A DNA stretch of 23,630 bases, taken from assembly GCA_023255415.1 (NCBI GenBank), contig JALRIN010000041.1, forward strand, positions 1 through 23,630, given 5' to 3'. The translations under genes and the position numbers were made by a program. This DNA is from Cypionkella sp. (GTDB lineage: Bacteria; Pseudomonadota; Alphaproteobacteria; Rhodobacterales; Rhodobacteraceae). The notes below the pieces were generated by a model. That model did no database searches. It was given only the letters and a program-made list of their open reading frames with translations, and was not told the DNA's origin. Shown here one piece after another: positions 21,895 through 23,630 of the stretch. The first letter of the stretch is position 1, and every line of letters starts with the position of its first letter.

Positions 21895-22359
21895 CTAGAT
21901 CCCGTCAAATGCCGCGGGGTAGACCGCCGCACAGCCCGCCCCACCAAACACCCCCACAACCTCGGCCGGATAGGGCGTTTGCATGCCGCCAAAAACAAAG
22001 CCAGCACGCTGATAGAATGTGGGCTTGCCCACCACCACCACGCTTTGCGCCTTGATCGCGGCCAGCTTCATCACACCCGACAGCAGCCGCGAGCCCAAAC
22101 GCTTGCCCTGCCACTCCGGCGCAACCGCCAGCGGCGCCAGCGCCAGCCAACCTTCGGGTGCGACCAGCCGCGACAGCGCCAGATAGGCCGCGACGCCAGC
22201 GCCCAAGGGCATTACAACCTCGGTCTCGATCAGGCCTTGGGCGCGCAGGCGCTGCACCAAATCGGCCTCGCCCCTGCCGGCAAAGGCTGCACACAGCAGC
22301 GCGTCGATGCCGTCAAAATCCGCCTGTCGCGCGCTGCGAAAGCTGTCGGGTCCGCTCAT
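21895..22359 (-). CDS. GNAT family N-acetyltransferase (YhbS-like)
   Basis: This 154-residue protein has APLAVAPEWQGKRLGSRLLSGVM, the acetyl-CoA-binding Q/R-x-x-G-x-G loop, then VVVVGKPTFYQRAGFVFG, typical of YhbS-type acetyltransferases. The acceptor is unknown. ATG 22359 has GAGG 5 nt upstream; a GTG two codons earlier would overlap that site. The gene begins just 15 bases after the T-run of the groL terminator, so it depends on read-through of that terminator or on a promoter inside groL. Confidence 0.88.
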   Translation of the reverse strand: MSGPDSFRSARQADFDGIDALLCAAFAGRGEADLVQRLRAQGLIETEVVMPLGAGVAAYLALSRLVAPEGWLALAPLAVAPEWQGKRLGSRLLSGVMKLAAIKAQSVVVVGKPTFYQRAGFVFGGMQTPYPAEVVGVFGGAGCAAVYPAAFDGI

Positions 22360-22373
22360 GCTCACCTCAAATG

Positions 22374-22402
22374 AAAAGGGCGCAGCTGATGCTGCGCCCT
22401 TT
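22374..22402 (-). terminator. Rho-independent terminator of groL
   Basis: On the reverse strand, GGGCGCAGC-ATCA-GCTGCGCCC (22399 to 22378) is followed by TTTT. This is a nine-pair GC-rich stem with a tetraloop, 24 bases after the groL stop. Confidence 0.88.
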
Positions 22403-22425
22403 CCCTATCATGCCTTGCGGGCAGA

Positions 22426-23630
<1,205 letters not shown>

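Noticed and set aside
20938..22374. A 478-codon forward frame opposite the EamA and GNAT genes
   Set aside because: The product is Pro/Ala/Arg low-complexity with no domain, and the reverse strand encodes two recognisable proteins with good starts.

Overview
This window is a high-GC alphaproteobacterial chromosome segment, most likely from the Rhodobacterales/Rhodobacteraceae (Roseobacter-Rhodobacter group). The assignment rests on gene content: an RTX protein, the co-transcribed lgt / NDUFAF7-like methyltransferase / pgeF genes, the Hsp20-DUF1150 pair, YdcH next to purEK, a UbiK-type protein, and a 49-residue basic protein of a kind I associate with this order. It is core-type chromosome. 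I see no insertion sequence, integrase, CRISPR array, rRNA or tRNA.

Left part (1-5310): the N-terminus of an RTX repeat protein runs off the left edge. A 666-base AT-rich gap rich in inverted repeats follows, then an IclR-type regulator. The regulator faces a HyuA-type hydantoinase/oxoprolinase, which lies downstream of an rpoN (sigma-54) gene that lacks its usual neighbours. Centre-left (5419-9465): selenium metabolism. A natural FAD/NAD oxidoreductase-SelD fusion makes selenophosphate and faces mnmH (tRNA 2-selenouridine synthase), which follows pth. Centre (9619-13660): a family 2-like glycosyltransferase, ubiK, and the overlapping lgt-NDUFAF7-pgeF operon.

Right part (13920-23630): a 49-residue small gene with its own terminator; a divergent Lrp/AsnC regulator and trxB; a cytochrome b561; an hsp20-DUF1150 heat-shock operon; ydcH; purE-purK; two EamA transporters; a Nudix hydrolase coupled to a GNAT acetyltransferase; a second GNAT; and the 3' two thirds of groL at the right edge.

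The strongest signal beyond the genes is upstream of hsp20. A near-consensus heat-shock (RpoH) promoter is followed by a short leader whose last hairpin buries the Shine-Dalgarno sequence. That hairpin has the UCGCU/AGGA pairing and single bulged G typical of ROSE RNA thermometers. Transcription and translation of hsp20, and of DUF1150 coupled to it, therefore both look heat-controlled. Other points of interest are the selenium gene pair, the solitary rpoN and hyuA, the clustered palindromes before the IclR gene, two convergent gene pairs that share a TTAG stop overlap, and several unannotated inverted repeats. I found no wholly new multi-gene system.
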